Shown here piece after piece: positions 1 through 9,240 of a stretch of 64,000 nucleotides of DNA. The number at the start of each line of letters is the position of its first letter. Positions within the stretch are counted from its first letter, which is position 1. Origin of the DNA: Cardiobacteriaceae bacterium. Its GTDB lineage: Bacteria; Pseudomonadota; Gammaproteobacteria; Cardiobacteriales; Cardiobacteriaceae. The notes below the pieces were generated by a model. The model saw only the letters and a list, made by a program, of their open reading frames with translations. It did no database searches and was not told the origin of the DNA. Made by a program: the position numbers and the translations under genes. Where the stretch lies: positions 20,132-84,131 of the forward strand of contig JAGBJT010000042.1 of assembly GCA_017934275.1 (NCBI GenBank), written 5' to 3'.

Positions 1-858
1 GCTGTCGTGCTGGGAATAATGTTTCTTCTCAACAAAACACCAATCCCCAATTCAGAAGCAACCAGCATCGATTGGGAACAAATAACTCAACTGCAATTAA
101 CCGAAACCGACACGCTTGCCGAACATCAGGAAGCAGAACGGCAAGCAGCAGAAGAAGCAGCACGGCAAGAAGCGGAAAAACAAGCAGCAGAAGAAGCCGC
201 AAGACAAGCTGCTGAAGCAGCGCGGCAAGAAGAAATAAAACAACAGGAAATTGCAAAACAAAAAGTTATTGAAGAAAAAAGAATCGCTGAACAGCGCGAG
301 AAAAAGCGTAAAGAACAAGAAAAACAACGGGAAAAACAAAAAGAAATCAAACGCGAACAAGCCGAAAAACAACGGCAAGAAAAAGAAAAACTCCGCCGCG
401 AGCAAGCCGAAAGAGATGCAAGAGAAGCAGAAAGACAAGCCCGCGCCGAAGCACAAGCTCGCGCACAAGCAGAAGCAAATGCAAGAGCCGCAGCCGAAGC
501 TAATGCCAGAGCACAAGCTGCTCGCGCAGCCGCTGCAAAAGCACAAGCCGCTCGCGCCGCGGCATCAGCTGGTAACGACAAAAACTACAAACAAGGGCTT
601 TATGCCGCAATTCAGCGCAATAAACGCTATCCGCACCGCGAACAACAACAAGGCATAACGGGAACGCCAGTCATCGCATTTACCGTGCTTCCCGACGGAA
701 CAATTAGCAATGTCCGCATTGCTCGCTCATCGGGAAATAGCGCACTCGATCAAGCCGCACTCGATGCCGTGCGCCGTGTTGGTCATTACAAACCGACTCC
801 AAGCTCTACGGCAATGAACACTTCCGTTGGATTGGAATTCGTTATTGGTAGAAGATAA
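1..858 (+). CDS. TonB-family energy transducer with TolA-like linker, 5' end cut by window
   Basis: The reading frame is open from base 1, so the annotated start lies outside the window. The visible N-terminus (AVVLGIMFLLN) is the end of a membrane anchor. Residues of about 30-190 are an Ala/Glu/Lys/Gln/Arg-rich helical linker like that of TolA. The last ~90 residues form a TonB C-terminal domain (YPHREQQQGITGTPVIAF, then VLPDGTISNVRIARSSG and LDQAALDAVRR). TonB proteins couple the proton-motive force, through ExbB/ExbD, to outer-membrane receptors. The long charged linker is TolA-like but the C-terminal fold pattern is TonB. A HemS-family gene follows, so haem uptake is a plausible role (inference). 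exbB/exbD, if present, would be upstream. Confidence 0.85.
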   Translation, partial: AVVLGIMFLLNKTPIPNSEATSIDWEQITQLQLTETDTLAEHQEAERQAAEEAARQEAEKQAAEEAARQAAEAARQEEIKQQEIAKQKVIEEKRIAEQREKKRKEQEKQREKQKEIKREQAEKQRQEKEKLRREQAERDAREAERQARAEAQARAQAEANARAAAEANARAQAARAAAAKAQAARAAASAGNDKNYKQGLYAAIQRNKRYPHREQQQGITGTPVIAFTVLPDGTISNVRIARSSGNSALDQAALDAVRRVGHYKPTPSSTAMNTSVGLEFVIGRR

Positions 859-880
859 ACATAAACAGCAATAAATAATT

Positions 881-917
881 AAACCTGCACTTAACATCGG
901 AATTTAAGCGCAGGTTT
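881..917 (+). terminator. Rho-independent terminator after the tonB-like gene
   Basis: AAACCTGC and GCAGGTTT form the stem, extended inward by CTTAA/TTTAAG with one unpaired base on each side. The following T-run merges directly into the first bases of the Correia-like element at 918. Confidence 0.65.
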
Positions 918-1022
918 TATAGTCGTTTCAGTTCAAAATAAAACAAGAAATCGAGCCAAAGACAGTATCTAGAATATGGCGAGGCGAAGAGAACGCTATT
1001 ATTTTGAAATGGAACGACTATA
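918..1022 (+). repeat. Correia-like repeat element, copy 1
   Basis: This 105-bp element starts TATAGTCGTTTCAGTTCAAA and ends TTTTGAAATGGAACGACTATA, so its ends are imperfect ~24-bp inverted repeats. The interior has the words GACAGTAT and GGCGAGGCGAAG, which are also typical of Neisseria Correia elements. It lies just after the tonB-like terminator and before the HemS-family gene. It is the most diverged of the five copies (AAACAAGAAATCGAGCC where others have GACAAGGCAGCGAGCC). Confidence 0.85.
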
Positions 1023-1087
1023 ATTTACACATCATCATTAAAGGCATAAATCATCATTTTTGTATTCAATACGGAGACACAAACAAA

Positions 1088-2212
1088 ATGCAACGAAGAA
1101 GATTTATCCAAAGTGCCAGTTTTTTGACATTCGCAAGCTCATCTCTAAGCCTTTTTGCACAAGATAAAAAGGAAAACTACTGGCAAAAATATCTCGAACT
1201 CAAAGCGGACAAACCGCATTTCTATCCTTATCAAGCGGCAGAACAATTTGGCATCAGCGAATGCGAATTGCTGCTTTCCAATCCGAATGCCACATTTTTA
1301 GGCGAAGGATTTGAAGTTGTCCGCGATTTAATCACCCTGCGACTTGAAAATTTAGGCAAAGTTATGTCTATCGTGCGTAACGAAAACGCAGTGCACGAAA
1401 AAAACGGCATCTACGAAAAAGTCAAATTAAGCGAAAAAATCGGGCTCGCCATAAATATCAAAGGACTAAATTTGCGAATGTTTCCAAGCAAATGGAAATA
1501 TGTTTTGGCGGTAAAAGACACAAGCCGCAAAATCGCCTCGCATTCAATCCAGTTCTACGACGATTGCGGTCAAGCGGTGCAAAAAGTTTATTTAACCGAA
1601 ACCGACAAAATCGCCGAATGGGAAAAAATCACCCAGGAATTCAAGCAAAAGAAACCGTCTCTTGCTTTCAATAAAAAAGCAATTCCAGAGCGGCAAATCA
1701 AAACACTCTCCGCGGAAGAAAAAGCAAAATTTCATCAGGAATGGTTGGAATTAAAAGATATTCATCAATTCGGCGGAATAATTAAACGCTACGGAATTGA
1801 CCGTATTTGTGCTTATGAACAAGCTCCAGAAAATTGTGCATTCAAGCTTTCAGGACAAGCGTTCGAAAATGCCTTCAACTTAATAAAAGAAGCTGGAATT
1901 GAAGTGATGATTTTTGTCGGAAATTCTGGGCTCGTGCAAATTCATACCGCCAAAATCCACAATGTCAAAAGAATGGGCGATTGGCTCAATATCTTGGATC
2001 ACAAAGAAGAAGACTTCAATCTACATCTGCAAGACAAAAACATTACAGAGGCTTGGGTTGTGCGCCGTCCAACCGTTGATGGCTATATTTCCTGCCTCGA
2101 AGGTTTTGATAAATACGGTCAAACCGTGCTGCAAATCTTCGGTCGCCGTCAAGAAGGTGAAAAAGAAATCGAAAAATGGACGGAAATTACCGATAAGTTA
2201 ATCGTCGGTTAA
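1088..2212 (+). CDS. HemS/ChuS-family haemin-degrading protein with apparent Tat signal peptide
   Basis: The protein has 374 residues with two HemS-type halves, about 35-190 and 205-370. The second half carries the family signatures IHQFGG, MIFVGN, QIHT, FNLHL and AWVVRRPTVDG. HemS/ChuS proteins bind haem and open the ring or pass haem on in the cytoplasm. I chose ATG 1088 because GGAG lies about 11 bases upstream; a longer frame from TTG 1004 begins inside the Correia-like repeat and is unlikely. From this start the N-terminus is MQRRRFIQSASFLTF..., a twin-arginine motif (RRxFI), a hydrophobic stretch and an AQ cleavage-like site near residue 25. That implies export, which is unusual for this family. 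It lies next to a TonB-like gene. Confidence 0.85.
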   Translation: MQRRRFIQSASFLTFASSSLSLFAQDKKENYWQKYLELKADKPHFYPYQAAEQFGISECELLLSNPNATFLGEGFEVVRDLITLRLENLGKVMSIVRNENAVHEKNGIYEKVKLSEKIGLAINIKGLNLRMFPSKWKYVLAVKDTSRKIASHSIQFYDDCGQAVQKVYLTETDKIAEWEKITQEFKQKKPSLAFNKKAIPERQIKTLSAEEKAKFHQEWLELKDIHQFGGIIKRYGIDRICAYEQAPENCAFKLSGQAFENAFNLIKEAGIEVMIFVGNSGLVQIHTAKIHNVKRMGDWLNILDHKEEDFNLHLQDKNITEAWVVRRPTVDGYISCLEGFDKYGQTVLQIFGRRQEGEKEIEKWTEITDKLIVG

Positions 2213-2233
2213 GTCCGTAAAAAAAACTTCAAG

Positions 2234-2340
2234 TATAGTCGTTTCAGTTCAAAATAAGACAAGGCAGCGAGCCGAAGACAGTATCTAGAATACGGCGAGG
2301 CGAAGCTAACGCAGTATTATTTTGAAATGGAACGACCATA
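2234..2340 (+). repeat. Correia-like repeat element, copy 2
   Basis: This 107-bp copy has the same ends as copy 1, with one change in the right end (GACCATA for GACTATA). It lies between the HemS-family stop codon and that gene's apparent terminator, so it is transcribed in the mRNA tail. Confidence 0.87.
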
Positions 2341-2344
2341 GATA

Positions 2345-2366
2345 AAAGGCGGAGAAATTCGCCTTT
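2345..2366 (+). terminator. Rho-independent terminator after hemS-like gene
   Basis: AAAGGCG and CGCCTTT flank an 8-base loop and are followed by ATTTTTTT. It lies directly after Correia-like copy 2. Confidence 0.8.
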
Positions 2367-2484
2367 ATTTTTTTATGTTTTTTATAGAAAACAACAGTTA
2401 ATTTGAAATATTCAATCAGTCCGTAAATTGAGGACTTTCTAACTATACTCTTTATCTTCATTCATCAAGAGTAATAAAAGAACA

Positions 2485-3108
2485 ATGCGTAGAACCAAAG
2501 AAGATGTCGAAGAGACCAAAAATTTAATCATCGAAACCGCCATTAAATTATTCGACAAAAAAGGCTATAAATACACCAAAATGTCGCATATCGCAGTGGA
2601 ATCAAATATGACAAGAGGGGCGGTTTATTGGCACTTCAAAAATAAACAAGAAATTCTCTCTGCTTTATGCCAGCAGTATCTAAAAAACGATATTGATGAA
2701 TTAAAAAAACTATTAAACGGTCATTATTCTTGGCAGCAAACAGCGGAAGTTTTTGCCACTTTTGTTGCAGAATTGCCCAAATTTGCAATTAGATTACATT
2801 TTGCAAGAATATTTTTTATCCGCCAAGAACAACTTCTTAATCAGGAATTAGCAGAAATCAATTCCTTATTTTCTCAATACCGCTTAATTATCCGTCAAGA
2901 GCTGATTCGCCTCATCGAGCAAAATATTAAAAACGGCGAAATATCTAATAAATACAGCGTCGATTTAGTGCATTCATATCTACAAAGCGTATTAACAGGT
3001 GTTATTTGCTCACTCACCGATCCATTCACACAAGAGACTATTAAAAGCCAAGTAAGAGAACTTATTATGCTTGCTTTTGAATCGTTTAGCACTACAAGTT
3101 TTAAGTAA
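2485..3108 (+). CDS. TetR/AcrR-family transcriptional regulator (MtrR-like)
   Basis: The protein has 207 residues. The N-terminal helix-turn-helix (residues ~12-55) contains AIKLFDKKGY and MTRGAVYWHFKNKQEIL, the AcrR/MtrR pattern. The C-terminal ~140 residues are a helical ligand-binding and dimerisation domain. Relatives repress RND efflux operons and bind hydrophobic drugs, but no RND pump genes are adjacent. The only efflux-type protein in the window is the outer-membrane lipoprotein at 27449, so the target is unknown. The gene ends 22 bases before the rluC start and may be co-transcribed with it. Confidence 0.88.
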   Translation: MRRTKEDVEETKNLIIETAIKLFDKKGYKYTKMSHIAVESNMTRGAVYWHFKNKQEILSALCQQYLKNDIDELKKLLNGHYSWQQTAEVFATFVAELPKFAIRLHFARIFFIRQEQLLNQELAEINSLFSQYRLIIRQELIRLIEQNIKNGEISNKYSVDLVHSYLQSVLTGVICSLTDPFTQETIKSQVRELIMLAFESFSTTSFK

Positions 3109-3130
3109 ATTAAACCATAAAAACAAGCAA

Positions 3131-4078
3131 ATGACTGAAAAAATAAACTTCTCTGGGGTGCAATATTTAACCGTAGATAAGAATAATATTGGGCAAAGAG
3201 TAGATAATTTTCTCATCAACAGGTTAAAAAATCTACCGAAAAGCAAAATATATAAAATTTTGCGCAAGGGTGAAGTTCGAGTTAATCGAAAAAGAATTAA
3301 AGCCGAATATAAATTGCAATTAAATGATGAAATAAGAATTCCACCGCTTTATTTAGAAGAGAAAAAAGAAATCTTTATCCCCGATTATTTCCTCGATTTA
3401 ATCCAAAAGAGGGTAATTTTTGAAGACGAAAATTTTCTGATTTTCAATAAACCAGCTGGAATATCCGTGCATTCTGGTAGTCAAACGGAATACGGCTTAA
3501 TCGATGTTGTAAAAAAAATCTGGGGCGAAAATTACGCGTATCTTGCTCACCGCATCGACCGCGATACCACAGGAGTGCTGGTGCTGGCTAAAAACCGCCC
3601 TGCTCTCAACGCTTTTCAACAAGCCTCCAAAGACGGTCGCATTACAAAAAAATACATATTTCTTACAAACGACTGGCGAGAAAATTGCCGTGAAGTCCAA
3701 ATTTATCTAAAAAAAACAGAAATAAACGGCGAAGAAAAAATGCTCATCTGCAAAAAAGATGAGCCCAATAGCAAATTAGCCATAACTCAATTTGCAATAC
3801 GGCAGAAATTCCAAAATGCAAAACTCGTCGCAGCCAAACTTTTAAGCGGCAGAACGCATCAAATCCGCGTTTCGGTTAAATCGCAAGGTTTCGGTATCGC
3901 AGGAGATAAAAAATACGGCGACTTTCAATTCAACCGCAAAATCGAAAATCTCGGTTACAAATCGATGTTCCTGCACGCGGAATTTATCGAATTTGCATAT
4001 CAAAACAAGAAAATTTCCGTCCGAGCTGAATTAGCTGAAGATGAAAAAAAACTGCTTAACAAAATCTCACGAGCATAA
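3131..4078 (+). CDS. rluC: 23S rRNA pseudouridine synthase RluC
   Basis: RluC makes pseudouridines in 23S rRNA. The 315-residue protein has an N-terminal S4-like RNA-binding domain (QRVDNFLINRL, ILRKGEVRVNRKRIK) and a RluA-type catalytic domain. The catalytic motif HRIDRDTTGVLVLAK is at about residue 155, with the second Asp of RDxxG the expected nucleophile region. SGRTHQIRV and IAGDKKYG follow as usual. ATG 3131 was preferred to the upstream in-frame codon at 3071, which overlaps the tetR gene, because the family start MTEKINFSG fits. RluC is favoured over RluD by the HRIDRDT pattern and overall length. Confidence 0.9.
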   Translation: MTEKINFSGVQYLTVDKNNIGQRVDNFLINRLKNLPKSKIYKILRKGEVRVNRKRIKAEYKLQLNDEIRIPPLYLEEKKEIFIPDYFLDLIQKRVIFEDENFLIFNKPAGISVHSGSQTEYGLIDVVKKIWGENYAYLAHRIDRDTTGVLVLAKNRPALNAFQQASKDGRITKKYIFLTNDWRENCREVQIYLKKTEINGEEKMLICKKDEPNSKLAITQFAIRQKFQNAKLVAAKLLSGRTHQIRVSVKSQGFGIAGDKKYGDFQFNRKIENLGYKSMFLHAEFIEFAYQNKKISVRAELAEDEKKLLNKISRA

Positions 4079-4080
4079 AA

Positions 4081-4101
4081 AAGCGGCATTTGCAGCCGCT
4101 T
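4081..4101 (-). terminator. Terminator for hisB
   Basis: AAGCGGC/GCCGCTT form a 7-bp stem with a 7-base loop. On the minus strand the stem is followed by T6, so it serves hisB. It lies just past the converging rluC stop codon. Confidence 0.75.
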
Positions 4102-4116
4102 CTACCGTAAAAACTC

Positions 4117-4704
4117 TTACAAACTTCCTTTAGTTGATGCAATTTGATCAGGATTTCTTTTATCAATCCGCACCGCTTGCCGCAAAGCACGACCGAATGC
4201 CTTAAAAATACTTTCAATAATGTGGTGATTATTTATTCCGTGCAAGTTATCGATATGAATAGTCGCTAGCGCGTGATTAGCAAAACCTTGGAAAAATTCC
4301 GAAAAAGTTTCCGTATCAATATTGCCGATTTTGTCGCGGGAAAAATTCGCTCGAAAATGCAAACTCGGTCTGCCTGAAAAATCAATCACCACCCGCGATA
4401 GAGCCTCATCTAACGGCACATAACTATGACCAAAACGGCTAATTCCGCGCTTTTCACCGAGTGCTTGTTTAACCGTTTCACCGAGCGTAATGCCAACATC
4501 TTCCACCGTGTGATGGCAATCAATATGCAAATCGCCCTGCGCTTCCAAAGAAATATCAATCAGCCCGTGTCTTGCGGTTTGATCGAGCATATGGTCAAGA
4601 AAACCAAGCCCAGTATTGATACTGCTTACTCCCGTGCCGTCCAAATTAACACTGGCGGAAATCCGCGTTTCTTTGGTATGACGATTAAAACTTGCTGTGC
4701 GCAT
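4117..4704 (-). CDS. hisB: Imidazoleglycerol-phosphate dehydratase
   Basis: HisB catalyses dehydration of imidazole glycerol phosphate to imidazole acetol phosphate in histidine synthesis. The 195-residue length is that of the monofunctional enzyme. Metal-binding histidine motifs are visible: [23 protein letters not shown] and a C-terminal [15 protein letters not shown] followed by EKIFKAFG-like [13 protein letters not shown]. The ATG at 4704 has GGAG seven bases upstream; the longer frame from TTG 4728 is rejected. It is not fused to a phosphatase as in enteric bacteria and has no other his genes beside it. Confidence 0.95.
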   Translation of the reverse strand: MRTASFNRHTKETRISASVNLDGTGVSSINTGLGFLDHMLDQTARHGLIDISLEAQGDLHIDCHHTVEDVGITLGETVKQALGEKRGISRFGHSYVPLDEALSRVVIDFSGRPSLHFRANFSRDKIGNIDTETFSEFFQGFANHALATIHIDNLHGINNHHIIESIFKAFGRALRQAVRIDKRNPDQIASTKGSL

Positions 4705-4740
4705 TTTGTGCTCCGTTATTTCTTTCAAAAAATACTGTGA

Positions 4741-4904
4741 AGTTTCATTTTTTCTGGTGTATCAAAAAATTGAAATTTAGCGAGAAAAATTCAAAATTAA
4801 AAAGCGGGGAGTGGGGCTGCCGCCCCACCGCGTCCCCCTCTATTTTTTTCGAAGAAAGTAAAAAATGAATTTTTAGATGTGCCCTTTCGTTATTGATTAA
4901 GAAC
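4741..4904. other. Intergenic region with GC-rich hairpin
   Basis: There is no gene here. A perfect hairpin GTGGGGC/GCCCCAC lies at 4811-4828 in otherwise AT-rich DNA. No T-run follows, so it is not a standard terminator. The remainder (to the pilY1 terminator) shows nothing else I can support. Confidence 0.4.
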
Positions 4905-4932
4905 AAAAAAGCGAGATTTCTCCCGCTTTTTT
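4905..4932 (-). terminator. Terminator after pilY1 homologue
   Basis: AAAAAAGCG and CGCTTTTTT flank an inner GA/TC pair with one mismatch. The structure has T-runs on both strands; the pilY1 gene ends 35 bases upstream on the minus strand. Confidence 0.7.
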
Positions 4933-4966
4933 GCTCATTAAAAACAATCAAACAATGCAAAAATCA

Positions 4967-7900
4967 CTATTCAATCATTTTAATTTCCCGAATCGATGTT
5001 CTAACAAACGCACTAGAGCATTCATTAGCATCTAAACCAACTCCCGCCTTGCCAGCACTAGACAAGTTCGTGAATGCACCGTAGGTGTTTTTCTTCACAC
5101 AACGGTTATTTTTCACGCTAATCGCGCTATATGGTTTTGAACCGTCGAGAGTTGAGTCATAAACACCGCCGAGAGTTTGCTGCAAACCGTTACCGATATT
5201 GCCGTTTTCATCAACTGCATCGAGAACGCTGTCATTTGATGAGAAGTCAATAATCGTGAGCGCAGAGGCAATATTCTTGTTGTTATTGTCTTTTTCGCTC
5301 TTATTGGTTGTGCCTGCGTGGTCATCGGTACTTTCTGCCGCATCTTCAAGAGCAGCGTCTAATTCAAATCCGACAATCGTTTCCATTCCCTCTTTGGCTT
5401 TATTCAAAGACTTGCCAGATACTGGGTCATACTCGGTCATAAACTGGAAGCGAGCTTGGTCAAGCGTTCCGCCTGTGAGCACATTAAGCCCGATAATCCA
5501 AGAAGTTCCCAAACCGACATTCGCTGCCTCAACCGTTTCTTCTTGGCTACAAGTTTCTGGCTTATCAGCGTTATTTTTTCCAACTCCCGATAAATCGAGC
5601 TCACCGTCGCCGACGATATAACTGCGAGTTGTGTAGAACACTGAATTCAAGAGAAGTTGCGGACGGCTAACAACTCGTTCGCTGGAATATTCCAGAATTC
5701 CCTTATCGCTACCGACATCATCGCTAGTTAAATCAGACGGTCTGCGCGGCAGCAAATCTACATACCAGCCTTGTTTTGTTCCCGTGTAGCAATCCAGATT
5801 TGCATTCAAAGGCTGCGTAACTCTTCCGTCAAAATCACAAGCTTCGTTTGCATCCACACGGCGGAATTGCGGTTCTTGTCCAGCATTAAATCCAGTGGTG
5901 AATTTGTATTCGCCGTTTGTTACCGTCAGTTCGCGTTTTAACAAATCGCTATCAGATTTCGCTTTACCTGCAACGGCCAAGTCGTCATAAATACCGTAAA
6001 TCCGTTGCAAATCATTAGCACCGCCGCCTTCTTCGTCCGATAAATCTTTCGGATAAATATCGCTACCTGTGCCGAAAGTTACGACATATTGCAAATTATT
6101 TACGCCGTTTATCCGATAAACCGCAGGAGCAGAGGTAATCGGACGAGTTGTCTCACCGCTGAAAATTTTGTATGCCTGCCAGTTTTTATCGTCATAGCGC
6201 AAATCAAAGCGATACATCGAACCTGCAAAATCACCTGCATAAACCACATCGACAATACCGTCGCCATCAGAATCAAGCGGAGTTGGAGAAGCCAAAGCCA
6301 TAATTCCATCACGACCAGCAGTTGCATTGCCAATTTGCACCACTTTAATCAATTTACCAGCAGCATCGCCAGTTTTCTTCGCCAGAGAAATTGCGTTTTT
6401 ATCCGCATCTTCGCCCGTTTTTCCGTTGCCGATTTCATATCCCAATGCTTCGAAAACATACAAAGTCGGCGCAGCATCGTGATTGTCGTTATCGCCAGTC
6501 GGATAACCGTTTGCAACAAAGCCTACTAAACGGACATTTTGGTTTGCACAAGCAACCGCGCGAGTTACATCAGTTTCGTATTCCTTACCAGAACATTTCG
6601 TAATGTTTTTGGTTTTATCCGCATCCTTATTCGCTTCATCATTCGGATTAACAATGCCAGAGGCTGGATTTGCCCATTTATATGCAAGTTGGGCAAAAAC
6701 AGGAGTTCCCACGGTATAGCCAATTCTTACACCTTCATTACCGTTTTTGATTTGATACATCGGAACATTTGCGGTGTAGTTGCCTGCATCGATACCGACA
6801 GCTTTTTTCGTTGCCGAAGTCGCATCATTACCGCCAACTTTGAGCGCGAAAGCACCGCGTCCGCCCTGCCCCATATTGGCAAGCAATAAAGTTTCTTGGA
6901 AGCGTCCAGGAAGAGTAGAAGTTGTGGTGTAAGCAAGTCCGCCATTAACACCGTAAATATGCGGCAAACCGCCCGTTGCTTCTACCGTGGTTTCTTGCTC
7001 GTTTTGTCCTGTGCCAGCATTAACCGTATCGGTAGTTTCCGTGGTGATTTTCTTGTATTCCTTACCGTAACCAGTTTCCGCCGTAGTTGGCAAAATCTTG
7101 CCAAGGGTGAAATTTTTCTCGCGCGGCATATCCACAGGAAGGTAGTTCAAGACGAATTTATACGGCGCGAATTTGTCAGCTTGAGTTGAAGCGTCTTTTT
7201 CTGCCCGTTGGAAGATGTAGAGCATTCCGTCATTGCTACCCATAATCAAATAACGGGCACGGTCGATGAGTTCGTCTTTTTTATCGCCTTGAAGTTCAGG
7301 ATCGTTCAAATCAACGGTAGTGTCTTGGATTGCAATCGGTGAAGAATCAATTACATCACCCATCATCCGCTGCATTTTTGCTTTTTCATCATCACCGCCC
7401 ATTGAAACCGTTGTCGAAACATTTGTTGTTCCGTCATTAGTTTCATCTTCCGATGAAGAGCCTTTGCTACGGTCGCGGTATTTCGCGATTTTTCTCGGCG
7501 ACAAAGTTTCAACCGCTTTTTCAATCTCCGCATCTGCCGAAAGACTTGCGCCGCCTTTGCGTGATAACCACGGGAAGAAACCTTTGGCATATTCATCTGC
7601 AAAGCTTTCAAATCCGAACAAAGCTGCGTGAGTTGAGCTATCGGTTAATTTTTCAAAACCGCTACCGTTCGGAATAATGATGGTGCGTTCGCTTTCATAT
7701 TTCGGGTGATAGGTTTTGCCGTCTTTTTCTTCTTCCAGAGTTTTGCTATCAAATTGCGAGAAAGATAAAGTCGAAGACCAGTTACCCGTGCGCACATCAA
7801 GTGCCGCAACCCAAGTCTTATATCTTTCATCTGAATCCGAACCAGTTTGAATATTTCCCGCGGAAACATTGACTGGTGCGGCAACCGAAGTTTGAATGAT

Positions 7901-9211
7901 ATCGGCATTCATAGTTTGCGCGCTATCCGACACCGCAGCCGAGAAGATTTTTGAAAAAGCTTCTTTCAACTCATCTTTTTCAACTGCACTATATGTTCCA
8001 GGTATGCCGAGTTCCGACGCGTTATTGGCAAGACCTTCTTTACTCGCTGCCTTCAAATAAGGCCACGCTGCTCCTGTTGTTCCGTCAGAACCAACATCAG
8101 CACCAAATCCGATTGCGTAAGTTTGAATATTTTGCTTACCTTCAAACGGATTTCCCTCGGCATCTAAATCAGTATCAGATTTGAGATCCGCTTCTCCAGC
8201 GTTAAACAGCTGTTTGGAAAAATAAGCAATACCAGCATCCATTCCGTCGCCAGAATAGTTATTGTCCCAACGGTAGTGATAAGAACCATCATTCGGAGCG
8301 ATGTAGTTATCGCCAAGAATTGCTTTAATCGGTGAGTTATATGAACGGTTGGTTGTTTCCACTACGGTATTGTGTTTCGCACCTTCTTGACCGTTACCGT
8401 CATTGTTAGTTTCACCATCGGAAAGCACGATGATGTAGTTTTTCTGGCAAGCGTATTTGATGTTGTTATACATCTCATCAGCAGCAGAAACATAAGCCGC
8501 CGTAGTCGGAGTGGAACCTGAAACCGCCAACTTGGCAAATTCAGTCATAAACTCCGCACCAGTAACAAATTCTGAAAGAACAGCTTTGCTAGTGATGCTG
8601 TTTATGACACCATTCGGATCGCCACCTTCTTTTGGCCAAATTGGTAAGTAATTAAACTTGATTTTGTCGTTATATTCAGCACCTGTTCCAATCAATTCAT
8701 TCAAGACTGAATACAAAATACCAATCCGCGCTTCTTTACAAGCATCACTACCAGCGATTGCAGTCCCCCAATCCCAGCCTTTACAACCAACTGGCGCACC
8801 AGTGTTGTAGTTATTACCACGCGGATAAAAACTCATCGAACCAGAGTTATCAATCAAAAGCATCACCCGCGGACGAACGGTTGGATATGAAAGCGATGCG
8901 GATTGTTCAACATCTAAATAAGCAGGAATTACCGAAAACGGAGATTTTTCTTCATTTTGTGCGGCAGAATTTGAAATACCTGTTTCAGGTTTTTCACAAT
9001 CAGAAACGGTGGCACTATCAGGATCTTGGTTTTCACAATTGCCAGAATTTCCAGTTGCAGCACTTGTCGTTGGTTGAGAGCCTGCTTGCACAACGGGATC
9101 GGTATTTGGATCATTCGGATCATTACTTCCAGCAGCAAAACTAACTGCTGCTGCGACCGCAGTGCTAATTGCAAGCGTGATAGCTGCAGGATTAAATTTT
9201 TTCGTAATCAT
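4967..9211 (-). CDS. pilY1: Type IV pilus tip-associated adhesin, PilY1/PilC family
   Basis: The protein has 1414 residues. It starts with a signal peptide (MITKKFNPAAITLAISTAVAAAVSFAAG), split here only by description. A DPNDPNTDP linker follows. A von Willebrand A domain has the MIDAS motif DNSGSMS at about residue 118, with a later IVLSDGETNN. The C-terminal half is the PilY1 beta-propeller, with the EF-hand-like calcium site DSDGDGIVD near residue 976. PilY1/PilC proteins sit at the pilus tip, aid pilus extension and bind host surfaces. ATG 9211 has GGAG nine bases upstream; a longer TTG start at 9226 overlaps that ribosome site. No minor pilin genes are adjacent, which is unlike many clusters. 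I see no homopolymer of the type that phase-varies Neisseria pilC. Confidence 0.9.
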   Translation of the reverse strand: MITKKFNPAAITLAISTAVAAAVSFAAGSNDPNDPNTDPVVQAGSQPTTSAATGNSGNCENQDPDSATVSDCEKPETGISNSAAQNEEKSPFSVIPAYLDVEQSASLSYPTVRPRVMLLIDNSGSMSFYPRGNNYNTGAPVGCKGWDWGTAIAGSDACKEARIGILYSVLNELIGTGAEYNDKIKFNYLPIWPKEGGDPNGVINSITSKAVLSEFVTGAEFMTEFAKLAVSGSTPTTAAYVSAADEMYNNIKYACQKNYIIVLSDGETNNDGNGQEGAKHNTVVETTNRSYNSPIKAILGDNYIAPNDGSYHYRWDNNYSGDGMDAGIAYFSKQLFNAGEADLKSDTDLDAEGNPFEGKQNIQTYAIGFGADVGSDGTTGAAWPYLKAASKEGLANNASELGIPGTYSAVEKDELKEAFSKIFSAAVSDSAQTMNADIIQTSVAAPVNVSAGNIQTGSDSDERYKTWVAALDVRTGNWSSTLSFSQFDSKTLEEEKDGKTYHPKYESERTIIIPNGSGFEKLTDSSTHAALFGFESFADEYAKGFFPWLSRKGGASLSADAEIEKAVETLSPRKIAKYRDRSKGSSSEDETNDGTTNVSTTVSMGGDDEKAKMQRMMGDVIDSSPIAIQDTTVDLNDPELQGDKKDELIDRARYLIMGSNDGMLYIFQRAEKDASTQADKFAPYKFVLNYLPVDMPREKNFTLGKILPTTAETGYGKEYKKITTETTDTVNAGTGQNEQETTVEATGGLPHIYGVNGGLAYTTTSTLPGRFQETLLLANMGQGGRGAFALKVGGNDATSATKKAVGIDAGNYTANVPMYQIKNGNEGVRIGYTVGTPVFAQLAYKWANPASGIVNPNDEANKDADKTKNITKCSGKEYETDVTRAVACANQNVRLVGFVANGYPTGDNDNHDAAPTLYVFEALGYEIGNGKTGEDADKNAISLAKKTGDAAGKLIKVVQIGNATAGRDGIMALASPTPLDSDGDGIVDVVYAGDFAGSMYRFDLRYDDKNWQAYKIFSGETTRPITSAPAVYRINGVNNLQYVVTFGTGSDIYPKDLSDEEGGGANDLQRIYGIYDDLAVAGKAKSDSDLLKRELTVTNGEYKFTTGFNAGQEPQFRRVDANEACDFDGRVTQPLNANLDCYTGTKQGWYVDLLPRRPSDLTSDDVGSDKGILEYSSERVVSRPQLLLNSVFYTTRSYIVGDGELDLSGVGKNNADKPETCSQEETVEAANVGLGTSWIIGLNVLTGGTLDQARFQFMTEYDPVSGKSLNKAKEGMETIVGFELDAALEDAAESTDDHAGTTNKSEKDNNNKNIASALTIIDFSSNDSVLDAVDENGNIGNGLQQTLGGVYDSTLDGSKPYSAISVKNNRCVKKNTYGAFTNLSSAGKAGVGLDANECSSAFVRTSIREIKMIE

Positions 9212-9240
9212 TAGTTTGGTCTCCAAAAAAATATGTATTT

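Noticed and set aside
97..658. Long open frames on both strands across the TonB-like linker
   Set aside because: Their Cys-, Ser- or Lys-rich translations are mirror images of the repetitive charged linker. Only the plus-strand frame ends in a recognisable domain.
1004..1087. Extended start of the HemS-family gene
   Set aside because: It begins with TTG inside a Correia-like repeat and lacks the signal peptide at its N-terminus; ATG 1088 has a ribosome-binding site.
4811..4828. GC-rich hairpin as a terminator
   Set aside because: It is a perfect hairpin but no T-run follows on either strand.
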